NCBI GenBank assembly: GCA_963674955.2
Contig: CAXXKR010000004.1
Span: forward strand, 1,302,001-1,366,000
Direction of reading: 5' to 3'
DNA length: 64,000 nt
Origin: G963674955 sp963674955
GTDB taxonomy: Bacteria; Desulfobacterota; Desulfovibrionia; Desulfovibrionales; Desulfovibrionaceae
The notes below the pieces were generated by a model that was not told where the DNA came from, made no database searches, and was given only the letters and a program-made list of their open reading frames with translations. The number at the start of each line of letters is the position of its first letter. The stretch's first letter is position 1. Shown here one piece after another: positions 33,954 through 42,937 of this stretch. Both the position numbers and the translations under genes were made by a program.

Positions 33954-36413
33954 CTAAACATCGCCCCTGGCTGCGGCCTTGGCCGCTTCCTCGTCCTTGC
34001 CCTGCTCTTCCAGCGAACGCACCAAGAGATCCCAGTATTCCTGTTTGCCGGGCATCAAGGCCGAACTCTGCCGCGCCAGGACTTCGGCGATCTGCGGGTC
34101 CTCGCCCGTATCCAGATAAAGCTTGGCCAGCAGATGCATGGCCCGGGCATCGTTGTGGTTGGCGTTCAGGGCCAGATGCAGATACTCCCTGGCCTCCTGA
34201 TCCTCGCCACGCGCCAGGGCCAGGCGGGCCAGATGGCGCATGGTCAGGGGTTCGCCGCCCGGCAGCCTGGACGCTTCCAGATAATATTCATTGGCCGCGT
34301 CCGGATTCTTGTCGCGTTCGGCCAGATTGCCGAGCCTGATGAGGCTGAAGACGTGGTTGGGATCATATTCCAGGCAGGCCCTGTAGGCCTCTCCGGCCCT
34401 CTTGAAATCACCAAGGCGCTGGCAGGCCCAGCCCAGGTTGTAAAGGGCCATGGTGTCTTCGGGGTCGCCCGCTATGACGGCCTCGAACTGGCGCACGGCC
34501 TCGCCGAACCTGTTCAGTTGGGCGTAGCAGATGCCAAGGGAATTGCGGGCCACGGCATTGCTCTCGTCGGCCAGCAGGGAAAGCTTGAACTCTTCTATGG
34601 CCCCGTAGCTGTCTCCTTCCATATAAAGCTTGTCCGCAGAGATATTCAGGGAAACGCTGTCAAACGCCGCATTTCTCGGGTGGGCCAGAAGCAGGGCGTG
34701 GTCAAGGGCCTTGCGGCAATTCTCCAGAACGTCCTCCCGCCCGAAAGTCAGGCAGGGATAGGAAGCCGTGCCCACGGCCAGCTCGATGTTCAGCTCTCCC
34801 TTGGCCTGAAGCACCAGTTCCTTGAGAGTCCTGTGCAGTTCCTTGGATTCGGCGTCCGGGAAATAGCAGATCAAGCCGTTGAGTCCGAACCGTCCGCCCA
34901 CGGTTTCAGAACCGAGGAATCTGCGGACCAACTTGGTGACCTTGACCATCTGGGCGTCCATGTATTTCTGGAAATTACCAGACCTCTCCCTGGGCTGTTC
35001 CATGAACTTTATCAGGCTCAGGCTGAAACGCGGGCATCCCATCCTGGCTTCCGTCCACCAGGAAACAAAATCCCGATAATCATAAAGACCTGTAATGCTG
35101 TCTTTCTTAAGCATGGAATCGGACCTGTCCTCGGTTTCGGGCTCAAAAAAGCTCTCATCCTCCGAAACCACTGTCAGCATGTCTCCGGGCTCCACCTCCC
35201 AGGATGGATCGCCCAGGTGCATGATCTCGGCAAAGGCCATCTCCTCCTGGACCTCGATGAGCACAACCTCGGCCTTGTACATGGGGGGATAGCGGCCCAC
35301 TATGCGTTCGTCCTCGGTGATCCGGGCCTCGACGTTTTTCATGTACCTCGGCGAACTGACCAGAAACCGCTGCCCCTCACGGGCGTCCACGGATCTGCCC
35401 AGGCTGACGGCCAGACGCCTCAAGGGCAATACCTCCAAAACCTTGCCGCCCTTCTTGAGAATATCGCCGTAGGCAAACACACGGTTGCGGCCATGATCCT
35501 TGGCCGTGGTCACGGCCTTGCGGGCCTTGCGGATCATGATCCTGGCCTGTTCCGAGGCGGAACGCCTGAACTGGCTGCCGCTCAGATTCTGGGGGTAATT
35601 GACGTAGCCGATGCTGCCGGTGATGGTGATCCTGTCGCCGGTCACATCGTCCTCGAATGAAAGCCTGGAGATGCCTTCCCGAATGACCTCGCCCAGTTGG
35701 AAACAGGCTTTTGGCCTTGCGTCGGGCAGGAAAAGCGCGAACTTGTCGTTGGCGAACCTGGAGGCCACCACGTACTTGGGACAAAGCAGACGCAACAGCC
35801 GCCCCACTTCGGAGACAATGTCGTCGCCCACCAAATATCCGTAATTTTCGTTGATCCACTGGAAACAGTCCAGATCAAGAAAGATCACGCCCAGGCAGGC
35901 GGAAAATCCGGGCAACGGAGAATCCGCGCCCTCGCCTTCGTCGGCTGCGGACTCACCGCTCACGGGCGGAAGCATGTTGGACTGGATCAACTCGATCTCG
36001 CGGCCCAGTTGGTTGAGAAAATATTCCCTGGTATGCAGGCCGGTCAGGGCGTCGGTTATGCCGACCTTGTACAGCAGCTGTTTCTCCAGCACGGCCGTGG
36101 CCAGGGCCATGATGTAGCCCGGGGCGGTCTTTGGCGCGGCGAGGCGCACCCCCCTGGCCAGAAAATACCCCAGCAGCCGTCCCTTGAGCACCAACGGCAA
36201 CAGAAGCTCGTGCTCCTTTTCCCTGTACACCGGCACCAGCTTCCCGTTGTCCGAGACGGCCCCTCTGGGCAAAGACTCCGGGAAATAGAGGCTGTATGAA
36301 GTAAAGTCCAGGAACTCGGCCATGGCATCCTTCAGGGAATACTCGAAGGCGATAAGTTCCTGAGGACTCAGGAAAACAGAATCATCCGCCGGAATATCTT
36401 TTTGCTCTCTCAT
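33954..36413 (-). CDS. large protein with two degenerate GGDEF domains and TPRs
   Basis: 819 residues. After about 115 residues of a GAF-like region, the first GGDEF domain spans about 118-310, with TDALTGLHTREYFLNQLG, but its active site reads ANDKF instead of GGDEF. The second lies near 445-590 (DSITGLYDYRDF) and has FGLNG at the site, so cyclase activity is unlikely in either. About 595-800 is a run of TPRs (NALYNLG-like ALYNLGWACQRLGDFKRAG). It may sense c-di-GMP or GTP, or act as a scaffold. No signal peptide or membrane segment. No good ribosome site precedes ATG 36413. Confidence 0.85.
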   Translation of the reverse strand: MREQKDIPADDSVFLSPQELIAFEYSLKDAMAEFLDFTSYSLYFPESLPRGAVSDNGKLVPVYREKEHELLLPLVLKGRLLGYFLARGVRLAAPKTAPGYIMALATAVLEKQLLYKVGITDALTGLHTREYFLNQLGREIELIQSNMLPPVSGESAADEGEGADSPLPGFSACLGVIFLDLDCFQWINENYGYLVGDDIVSEVGRLLRLLCPKYVVASRFANDKFALFLPDARPKACFQLGEVIREGISRLSFEDDVTGDRITITGSIGYVNYPQNLSGSQFRRSASEQARIMIRKARKAVTTAKDHGRNRVFAYGDILKKGGKVLEVLPLRRLAVSLGRSVDAREGQRFLVSSPRYMKNVEARITEDERIVGRYPPMYKAEVVLIEVQEEMAFAEIMHLGDPSWEVEPGDMLTVVSEDESFFEPETEDRSDSMLKKDSITGLYDYRDFVSWWTEARMGCPRFSLSLIKFMEQPRERSGNFQKYMDAQMVKVTKLVRRFLGSETVGGRFGLNGLICYFPDAESKELHRTLKELVLQAKGELNIELAVGTASYPCLTFGREDVLENCRKALDHALLLAHPRNAAFDSVSLNISADKLYMEGDSYGAIEEFKLSLLADESNAVARNSLGICYAQLNRFGEAVRQFEAVIAGDPEDTMALYNLGWACQRLGDFKRAGEAYRACLEYDPNHVFSLIRLGNLAERDKNPDAANEYYLEASRLPGGEPLTMRHLARLALARGEDQEAREYLHLALNANHNDARAMHLLAKLYLDTGEDPQIAEVLARQSSALMPGKQEYWDLLVRSLEEQGKDEEAAKAAARGDV

Positions 36414-36422
36414 ATGGAGCTG

Positions 36423-36451
36423 AGTATACTCATCACGGCCCCTTTGCTCAA
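36423..36451 (-). promoter_or_regulatory. promoter overlapping a 12-bp palindrome, near-leaderless
   Basis: On the minus strand TTGAGC (36451-36446), a 17-base spacer and TATACT (36428-36423) predict a start only a few bases before the ATG at 36413. The -10 lies inside a perfect palindrome TGAGTATACTCA (36421-36432), which could be an operator. The gene also lacks a ribosome site, so a leaderless or near-leaderless mRNA is possible. Confidence 0.5.
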
Positions 36452-36526
36452 GGCCCAGTTTGTTTCAAATGTGTCATTGCCAAGGCTAAAGGTGTGGACA
36501 ATGAACGTGTAATGGCTTAGCAGCCA

Positions 36527-37381
36527 ATGGCTATGGACATAATAACAAATCCCAAGGACTTTCAGGAGCGCTGCCTGAGTCTGCGAGGCCGGGGGCTGAC
36601 AACGGCCCTGGTGCCGACCATGGGCTATTTTCACCAGGGGCATCTGTCCCTTATGGACTACGCCCGGGAAAACGCGGACAGGGTGATGGTTTCCCTTTTC
36701 GTCAACCCTTCCCAGTTCGGCCCGGGCGAGGATTTGGACAAGTATCCCCACGACCTTAAGCGGGACACTAAACTGGCCGAACAGCACGGAGTGGACATCC
36801 TGTTCGCGCCAAAGGCCGGGACCATGTACGAAGAGGATCACGCCACCTGGGTGGAAGTTCCCGAACTGGCAAAGCATCTTTGCGGCAAGTCCAGGCCCGT
36901 GCATTTCAGGGGGGTGGCCACCATCGTCACCAAGCTCCTGATGCTCTCCATGCCCAGTCTGGCGGTGTTCGGGGAAAAGGACTGGCAGCAGTTGGCGATA
37001 ATCAAACGCATGGTCCGCGACCTGAACATCCCAGTGAGGATAGAGGGCAGGCCCATCTTCAGGGAGGACGACGGACTGGCCATGAGTTCCAGAAACGTCT
37101 ACCTGACCGGTGAGGAGCGCGCCCAGGCTCCGGCCATTCGCAAGGGACTCCTTAAAATCAGGGACTTGGCCGCGGCAGGCGAAAAAAACGCGAAAACTCT
37201 TATCCAAACCCTGGAAAAAATATATTCTGAGACCCTGCCCCTTGGCAGAACGGACTACATCAGCGTGGTGGACTCCGAATCCATCCAGCCGGTGGACGAG
37301 ATCAACGGCAAGACCCTGATCGCCGTGGCGGTGTTCATGGGCAAGGCCCGACTTATAGACAATTGTCTTTTAGAGGTGTAA
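36527..37381 (+). CDS. panC: pantothenate synthetase
   Basis: 284 residues. The cytidylyltransferase-fold start ALVPTMGYFHQGHLSLM holds the HXGH nucleotide motif (H36, H39), and FVNPSQFGPGEDLDKYP, KDWQQLAIIKRMVRDL and GLAMSSRNVYL are family blocks. It joins pantoate and beta-alanine with ATP. Its partner panD, which makes beta-alanine, begins 6 bases after the stop, so they form one unit. No clear ribosome site precedes the ATG at 36527. Confidence 0.96.
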   Translation: MAMDIITNPKDFQERCLSLRGRGLTTALVPTMGYFHQGHLSLMDYARENADRVMVSLFVNPSQFGPGEDLDKYPHDLKRDTKLAEQHGVDILFAPKAGTMYEEDHATWVEVPELAKHLCGKSRPVHFRGVATIVTKLLMLSMPSLAVFGEKDWQQLAIIKRMVRDLNIPVRIEGRPIFREDDGLAMSSRNVYLTGEERAQAPAIRKGLLKIRDLAAAGEKNAKTLIQTLEKIYSETLPLGRTDYISVVDSESIQPVDEINGKTLIAVAVFMGKARLIDNCLLEV

Positions 37382-37386
37382 AAGCC

Positions 37387-37779
37387 ATGCCCACGGCAAG
37401 ATCATTGAAAAGGTGCTTTCTCAGCGCCAAGATACACGGAGCGACCATTACCTGCGCCAACCTCGAATACGAGGGAAGCCTGTCCATCGACACAGCCCTG
37501 ATGCGCGAGGCCGGAATTCTGCCCTGCGAACAGGTGGACGTATACAACTTGGACAACGGAGAAAGACTCACCACCTACGCCATTCCCGGCGAAAAAGGCG
37601 AAATCTGCCTGAACGGAGCCGCAGCCCACAAGGGGCGTCCCGGACAGCGGGTCATAATCGCCACCTACGCCTGGCTGGAGCCTGAAGAACATCCGGACTT
37701 CAAGCCCACCGTGGTCATGGCCGGTAAAAACAACGAAGTGAGCAAGACCATCAAATACCAAGTGCCGGAATCCATTTAG
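37387..37779 (+). CDS. panD: L-aspartate 1-decarboxylase (pyruvoyl enzyme)
   Basis: 130 residues from ATG 37387 with GAGGTG upstream. The self-cleavage site is in LEYEGSLSID, between G30 and S31, which yields the pyruvoyl group. FLSAKIHGATIT at the start and NGAAAHKGRPGQRVIIATYA later are conserved. It makes beta-alanine for pantothenate. It follows panC directly. Confidence 0.95.
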   Translation: MPTARSLKRCFLSAKIHGATITCANLEYEGSLSIDTALMREAGILPCEQVDVYNLDNGERLTTYAIPGEKGEICLNGAAAHKGRPGQRVIIATYAWLEPEEHPDFKPTVVMAGKNNEVSKTIKYQVPESI

Positions 37780-37830
37780 CCGCACTTTTTTTATTGCCAC
37801 AACTGAAGCTTTTCCCAAGGAGGATATGGA

Positions 37831-39000
37831 ATGATTTCACCCAAAGGCAAGTACCTGTTCACCTCGGAATCAGTTACCGAGGGACATCCCGACAAGGTTG
37901 CCGATCAAATTTCCGACGCTATTCTTGACGCCCTTATCGGTCAGGACCCCAACTCCCGCGTGGCCTGCGAAACACTGGTCACCACCGGCATGGCCTTCAT
38001 CGCCGGCGAGATCAGCACCACGGCCTACGCCGACATGCCCTCAATCGTCCGCGAGACGGTAAGGGACATCGGCTACCACAGCTCGGACATGGGCTTCGAC
38101 TTCGAGACCTGCGCGGTCATCTCCTCCATCGACAAGCAGTCCCCGGACATCGCCCAGGGCGTGGACAGGATCAAGCCCGAAGAGCAAGGCGCCGGCGACC
38201 AGGGCATGATGTTCGGTTTCGCCTGCAAGGAAACCAAGACCCTGATGCCCGCCCCAATCTACTACGCGCACAAGCTCAGCCGCAGGCTGACCTACGTGCG
38301 GAAGAAGAACATTCTCGATTTCCTCAGGCCCGACGGCAAGACCCAGGTGGCCATCCAGTACGACGGAGGCAAGCCGGTGCGCATCGACAACGTTGTCGTC
38401 TCCGCCCAGCATGACGAAAACATCGCCTACGCAGATCTGGTGGAAGCCATCAAGAAAGAGGTCATCTTCCCCTCTCTGCCCGAGGAACTGCTCAACGACG
38501 AGATGAAGATTTACGTCAACCCCACCGGCAGGTTCGTCATCGGCGGCCCCGTGGGCGACTGCGGACTCACCGGACGCAAGATCATCAACGACACATACGG
38601 CGGAGCCGGAGCCCACGGCGGCGGAGCGTTTTCAGGAAAAGACCCGTCCAAGGTCGACCGCAGCGGAGCATACATGGCCCGTTACGTGGCCAAGAACGTC
38701 GTGGCCGCCGGGCTGGCCGACGAGTGCGAAGTCCAGATCGCCTACGCCATCGGCATCGCCGAACCCGTATCCGTGGTCGTCACATCCCACGGCACCGGAC
38801 AGGTGGACGACGAGACACTGACCAACGCCGTCCGGGAAGTCTTCGACCTCAGGCCCTACTTCATCCTGGAACGCCTCAACCTCAGAAGGCCCATTTTCCA
38901 AAAAACCACCAACTACGGCCACTTCGGCCGGGAACTGCCGGAATTCACCTGGGAAAAGACCGACGCGGTCGCCGACCTCAGGACATTCTGCAAGATATAA
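37831..39000 (+). CDS. metK: S-adenosylmethionine synthase
   Basis: 389 residues, full length. FTSESVTEGHPDKVADQISD (ATP and metal contacts), GAGDQGMMFGFACKET, GGAGAHGGGAFSGKDPSKVDRS and the late VDDETL region are intact. It makes S-adenosylmethionine from methionine and ATP. A strong AAGGAGG ribosome site and a perfect terminator at 39045 bracket it. No SAM riboswitch is visible in the 50 bases before it. Confidence 0.98.
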   Translation: MISPKGKYLFTSESVTEGHPDKVADQISDAILDALIGQDPNSRVACETLVTTGMAFIAGEISTTAYADMPSIVRETVRDIGYHSSDMGFDFETCAVISSIDKQSPDIAQGVDRIKPEEQGAGDQGMMFGFACKETKTLMPAPIYYAHKLSRRLTYVRKKNILDFLRPDGKTQVAIQYDGGKPVRIDNVVVSAQHDENIAYADLVEAIKKEVIFPSLPEELLNDEMKIYVNPTGRFVIGGPVGDCGLTGRKIINDTYGGAGAHGGGAFSGKDPSKVDRSGAYMARYVAKNVVAAGLADECEVQIAYAIGIAEPVSVVVTSHGTGQVDDETLTNAVREVFDLRPYFILERLNLRRPIFQKTTNYGHFGRELPEFTWEKTDAVADLRTFCKI

Positions 39001-39044
39001 AAATTCATCGACCCGCCGGAGACCATGCCCCGGCATTGAGACTG

Positions 39045-39080
39045 AAAAACCCCCGACTCTTATCTGAGTCGGGGGTTTTT
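39045..39080. terminator. bidirectional terminator between metK and MCP gene
   Basis: A perfect 15-bp stem (AAAAACCCCCGACTC with its complement) closes a 6-base loop, with T runs on both strands. It ends metK and the convergent chemoreceptor gene whose stop is at 39110. Confidence 0.95.
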
Positions 39081-39109
39081 ATTTTGCTGTGGGGGCTGCC
39101 GTCTGTCAG

Positions 39110-41059
39110 CTAGAACTTCTCGAATCCATCGTCATCGTCATCCATGCCCATGTCCATGTCAAAGCCGTTACCTTGGGCTGGTTCCGAATGTTGCGGAAGT
39201 GCGGCGATCTTCTTGGGCCCGCCTCGCTTCACGGGCTTGACCTGAACCGTCCTGCGCATGCCCGAACCGCCGGTGCCGATCTTGAAGAAACTGATGGTGC
39301 TTTGCAGCTGTTGGGCCTGGCCGGAAAGCTCTTCGGATGTGGACGCCATTTCCTCTGAGGCCGAGGCGTTTTGCTGGATCACGTTGTCCAGTTCGGCGAT
39401 GGCCTTGTTTATCTGCTCTGCGCCTGAATTCTGCTCCGCGCTGGCGGCCGCGATCTCCTGAATCAAATCGGCGGTCTTCTGGATGTCCGGCACGATCTGT
39501 TCGAACATGCCTCCGGCCCTCTCGGCGACCTGAACGCTGGAGGAGGACAACTCGCCTATCTCGGCCGCAGCCTCGCCGCTGCGTTCGGCCAGCTTGCGCA
39601 CTTCGGCGGCAACCACCGCAAACCCCTTGCCATGTTCTCCCGCCCTTGCGGCCTCAATGGCCGCATTGAGAGCCAAAAGGTTGGTCTGACGGGCGATCTC
39701 CTCAATTATGGAAATCTTTTCCGCGATATTCTTCATGGCCACAACGGCTTCGCCCACGGCCTTGCCGCCGCTGGCCGCGTCTTCTGCGGCCTTGAGGGCC
39801 ATTGTCTCTGTCTGGTGGGCGTTGTCGGCATTATGTTGAATATTCGAGGTCATCTCTTCCATGGAGGCCGAAACCTCCTCGATGGACGCAGCCTGTTCGG
39901 TCGCTCCCTGGGACAGGGTTTCCGCAGTGGCGCTAAGCTCCTCGCTGCCGGAGGCGACGTTGTCGCTTCCGGACTGCACGTCCATGACAATATTGTGCAA
40001 GCGGTCGATCATGACCTCGAAGGCCCCCTTGAGCACGTCCAACTCGCCCCGGAAACTGCCGGAAAGCCTGTTGTCCAGATGCCCTTCGCTCACGGACACG
40101 GCCTGCTCCTGGATGGACTTGAGCGGCGTGGTGACCATCTTGCGGATGGTCAGGAAAATGATGGCGCAGGTGGCCAAAAGCCCCACTATGCCCATGATGA
40201 TCAGCCTCTGCTGCAAGGCATAGGCTTCCTGCATCAGGTCGTCCTGCTCGGCGGCCAAGCAGACTATCCAGCCGTTCCTGGCGATGTCGTGGACGGCCAT
40301 GTACTTGTGCACGCCCTGCCATTCATAGTCGAAAAAACCCTTTTTCAGGGACAAGGCCCTCTTGATGAAATCATAAGAGGTCATGTCCTGAAAAATCATA
40401 TCCTTTTTGGGATGGGCAACCATGACGCCCTTGGCGTCAACAATGAAGCAGTAGCCGTGCTCACCCACATTGATGGGCTCGATGAAGGCCTTGGCAAAAG
40501 CCGCAGCCTGGATGGACATGCCCAGGTAGCCGACGGTTTCCCCGGCGGCGCTCTTGAGGGCCACGGCTATGGCCAGCCTGGGTTCCTTTGAAACCGGCGA
40601 AAGCTCCAGGTCCGACAAATATACGTCCTTGCCCTCTTCGATGATGGTCTTGAAGTAACCCTTGGAACTATATGACGTTCCCTGGCTGCCGGGATTGGTG
40701 GAAGCCATGGAAAATCCGTTGCTGTCATGTATGAAAAGGGATTCCAGGGTTTCATCCTTGGCCTTTTCCTTTCTGAGGATTTCCTCCGCCCACACATATT
40801 CCCCGCCTTCCGCCACCTCCACCAAGGCCTCGTTGGTGGCCAGGGCTTCCAGATAGCCGAGCCTGTCCTTGAACCAGTTGTCCATGGTCGTGGCCACGGT
40901 TTCCGCGTTCTCGCTCAAAATCTTGTCCGTCACGGAAAGGGTCAAATCCTCAGTGCTGACATCCACGTCATAGATAACCGTGGCCAGCAAAAAAAACACA
41001 ACCACGCTGACAATAAGGATCAACTGCTGCCCAATACCGACTTTCTTCAGGAAATTCAT
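39110..41059 (-). CDS. methyl-accepting chemotaxis protein with dCache-like sensor
   Basis: 649 residues from ATG 41059 (GGGGG 8 bases upstream). A first membrane segment at about 12-30, a periplasmic double Cache-like domain to about 285 (GYFKTIIEEGKDVYLSDLELS, EHGYCFIVDAKGVMVAHP), a second membrane segment, a HAMP domain, and the signalling hairpin around IARQTNLLALNAAIEAARAG. It ends with an acidic tail (MDMGMDDDDDGFEKF) and has no CheR-tethering NWETF pentapeptide. It would control flagella through CheA. The ligand is unknown; Cache domains commonly bind amino or organic acids. Confidence 0.95.
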   Translation of the reverse strand: MNFLKKVGIGQQLILIVSVVVFFLLATVIYDVDVSTEDLTLSVTDKILSENAETVATTMDNWFKDRLGYLEALATNEALVEVAEGGEYVWAEEILRKEKAKDETLESLFIHDSNGFSMASTNPGSQGTSYSSKGYFKTIIEEGKDVYLSDLELSPVSKEPRLAIAVALKSAAGETVGYLGMSIQAAAFAKAFIEPINVGEHGYCFIVDAKGVMVAHPKKDMIFQDMTSYDFIKRALSLKKGFFDYEWQGVHKYMAVHDIARNGWIVCLAAEQDDLMQEAYALQQRLIIMGIVGLLATCAIIFLTIRKMVTTPLKSIQEQAVSVSEGHLDNRLSGSFRGELDVLKGAFEVMIDRLHNIVMDVQSGSDNVASGSEELSATAETLSQGATEQAASIEEVSASMEEMTSNIQHNADNAHQTETMALKAAEDAASGGKAVGEAVVAMKNIAEKISIIEEIARQTNLLALNAAIEAARAGEHGKGFAVVAAEVRKLAERSGEAAAEIGELSSSSVQVAERAGGMFEQIVPDIQKTADLIQEIAAASAEQNSGAEQINKAIAELDNVIQQNASASEEMASTSEELSGQAQQLQSTISFFKIGTGGSGMRRTVQVKPVKRGGPKKIAALPQHSEPAQGNGFDMDMGMDDDDDGFEKF

Positions 41060-41249
41060 AGCACATGCCCCCAATCTGGTTGTAAAAATGACGGTTTTCT
41101 ATGATAGCAAGATATAATGAAAGCATGCACATTGCAAATATATTCTTTATCGCAAAAACGAACCAATACACATCGGCAAATCAGGCAGATAGAAAGGCGG
41201 CCTGGAGAGGGTATAGTAATTTCTATAAATTGAATGTTCAGTTAACAGT

Positions 41250-42494
41250 TTAACCCTGGCCGATGTCGGCGCATAAAATATGAGGCTGTCCCCTGAAGTC
41301 GTTGAACTGGGCAGAGATTGTGATGCAGCGGTTGCCAGAAGCTAGGGAAATGTAAGGTTCGGTGGTGAACTTGTCCAAGCCGGCCCTGATGGGCAGATAG
41401 TATTCCTTGAGCGAATGGTCCGTTCCGCAATTGGCAGGCTCGTATACGAAACGCATGCTTTTCTTCAACCGACCTGGATTGCAGATAGTGCTCGAGACCT
41501 GAACGCCCTGCAGGTTGAGGACATACAGGCATTCGATGTCGCCGTTGCTGTCCAGGAATCCCGTGAGGGTCTGGTCGATGTTCGAGGCCTTCTCCCTCGA
41601 TATCAGGCCGCAAAGCTCGGCCATCATGGCGTCATAGGCCGCGAATCTCTTCTTTTCCGCGCCCAGACGCACCATGGTCCGCACCTTGAACGTCGACGAC
41701 AGGCTTTGGATTCGCTTCTCCAGGGGACCGTAATCCGGCAGAAAATCCGGCTCGGCAGGTTCGGGCCGTCCGAAATGGTAGCCCTGAAAAACATCCACTC
41801 CGGCTTCCATAAGCTCAACGGCCTCTTCAAGCCTTTCCACTCCCTCTGCCAGAACAAGCGCGCCCGTGCGGTTCGCCATGCGAACCAGGGACTTGACCAC
41901 CTCCAGCTTGTGAAAGTGCCGGTCAACGTCGGAGACCAGAGACCGATCCAGCTTGAGCATATCCGGCTTGAGCTGCGGTATCCTGTCCAGATTGGAATAG
42001 CCCGCCCCAACGTCGTCCAGGGCGATGATGAATCCGTGCCGCCTGTAATAGGATACGAATTCCATGAGTGAATCGATATCCCTAGCCTCGGATTCGATTA
42101 TTTCCAAAATGACGTTGTTTGGATTTATGCCGCAACTCTTGGTCTTGTTCAGTATGCGTTGCGAGCCTACGGAGAGGTGATTGATGGTCGAAGCGTCGAC
42201 ATTCAGGGAGATCATGAGACCGCGATTCTTCAGGTGCAAGGGGGCAAACGCTTCCAGAGCCTTTTCCCGGCAGAGGCGGTCCAGGGCCAGCCCAGCCCCC
42301 CTCTCATGGGCCAGGCTGAAAAGACGCTGCGGGGGAATGCATTCCCGCGAGCCGTTCATCAGTCCCCTGCTCAAGGCTTCCACGCCGAAGACGGTGCCGC
42401 GCTTGATGGAGACCAGAGGCTGAAACCAGGTTGCCACGCCCCTGTTTTCGATCAGGTAATGAATGTCCAGTTCAGGGGCGATGCCGCTTTGCAT
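41250..42494 (-). CDS. EAL-domain c-di-GMP phosphodiesterase with YkuI-like C-terminus
   Basis: 414 residues. The EAL domain (about 15-250) keeps the expected catalytic residues: VEALSRG (E39), SLNVDAS, LEIIES, ALDDVGAGYSNL, KLDRSLV and AEGVE, so it is probably active. Residues about 270-414 form a PAS/Cache-like domain, as in YkuI-type proteins. No signal or membrane segment. AGGAG precedes ATG 42494. It sits between a chemoreceptor and the ammonium-transport genes but is separated from glnB by a hairpin terminator. Confidence 0.9.
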   Translation of the reverse strand: MQSGIAPELDIHYLIENRGVATWFQPLVSIKRGTVFGVEALSRGLMNGSRECIPPQRLFSLAHERGAGLALDRLCREKALEAFAPLHLKNRGLMISLNVDASTINHLSVGSQRILNKTKSCGINPNNVILEIIESEARDIDSLMEFVSYYRRHGFIIALDDVGAGYSNLDRIPQLKPDMLKLDRSLVSDVDRHFHKLEVVKSLVRMANRTGALVLAEGVERLEEAVELMEAGVDVFQGYHFGRPEPAEPDFLPDYGPLEKRIQSLSSTFKVRTMVRLGAEKKRFAAYDAMMAELCGLISREKASNIDQTLTGFLDSNGDIECLYVLNLQGVQVSSTICNPGRLKKSMRFVYEPANCGTDHSLKEYYLPIRAGLDKFTTEPYISLASGNRCITISAQFNDFRGQPHILCADIGQG

Positions 42495-42516
42495 GTCCAG
42501 CTACTCCTAATGAAAA

Positions 42517-42543
42517 GCCGGGACGGATTCCCTCCGCCCCGGC
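42517..42543 (-). terminator. Rho-independent terminator downstream of glnB
   Basis: GCCGGG and CCCGGC arms with an inner CGGA/TCCG pair form an about 10-bp stem. On the minus strand TTTTC follows. It separates the amtB-glnB unit from the EAL gene. Confidence 0.6.
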
Positions 42544-42564
42544 AACAATGCGGATTATGGCCTG

Positions 42565-42900
42565 CTAATCCAGAATGTTTTCCTCGCCGGTCCTGATGCG
42601 CACGGACTTGACGACGTCCTGGACAAAGATCACTCCGTCGCCCTCTTTGCCCGTCTTTGCGCTTTCCACTATGCACTTGACGGCCATGTCGGTGAGTTCC
42701 TCCTTGATGCCCACCTCGACGCGGATCTTCTTCAAAAGATTCACCTCCATGACCACGCCGCGATAGGTTTCGGTAAATCCCTTCTGCCTGCCCGATCCGA
42801 GAATATTGGTCACGGATATGGAATATATTCCCTTGGAGTAAAGCGACTGCTTCACATCGGTAAGCTGTTCCGGGCGGATATATGCTATTATCAGTTTCAT
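42565..42900 (-). CDS. glnB: nitrogen regulatory protein P-II
   Basis: 111 residues, beginning MKLIIAYIRPEQLTDVKQSL with the T-loop ILGSGRQKGFTETYRGVVM and the C-terminal GDGVIFVQDVVKSVRIRTGE. It binds ATP, ADP and 2-oxoglutarate and signals nitrogen state. The T-loop residue matching the uridylylated Tyr51 of enteric PII is Met (RGVVMEV), so uridylylation at that site is not possible. It follows amtB by 37 bases, where GlnK-type proteins block the channel when nitrogen is plentiful, so GlnK would be as good a name. Confidence 0.95.
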   Translation of the reverse strand: MKLIIAYIRPEQLTDVKQSLYSKGIYSISVTNILGSGRQKGFTETYRGVVMEVNLLKKIRVEVGIKEELTDMAVKCIVESAKTGKEGDGVIFVQDVVKSVRIRTGEENILD

Positions 42901-42937
42901 CTGATTTCTCCTTGATGTAAGGGTTTAAAGGCCACTG

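Noticed and set aside
33801..35660. 619-codon plus-strand frame over the GGDEF/TPR gene
   Set aside because: Antisense to an 819-residue protein with recognisable domains; no ribosome site or motif.
37780..37830. SAM riboswitch upstream of metK
   Set aside because: The gap is about 50 bases, too short for a SAM aptamer plus expression platform, and shows only the ribosome site.
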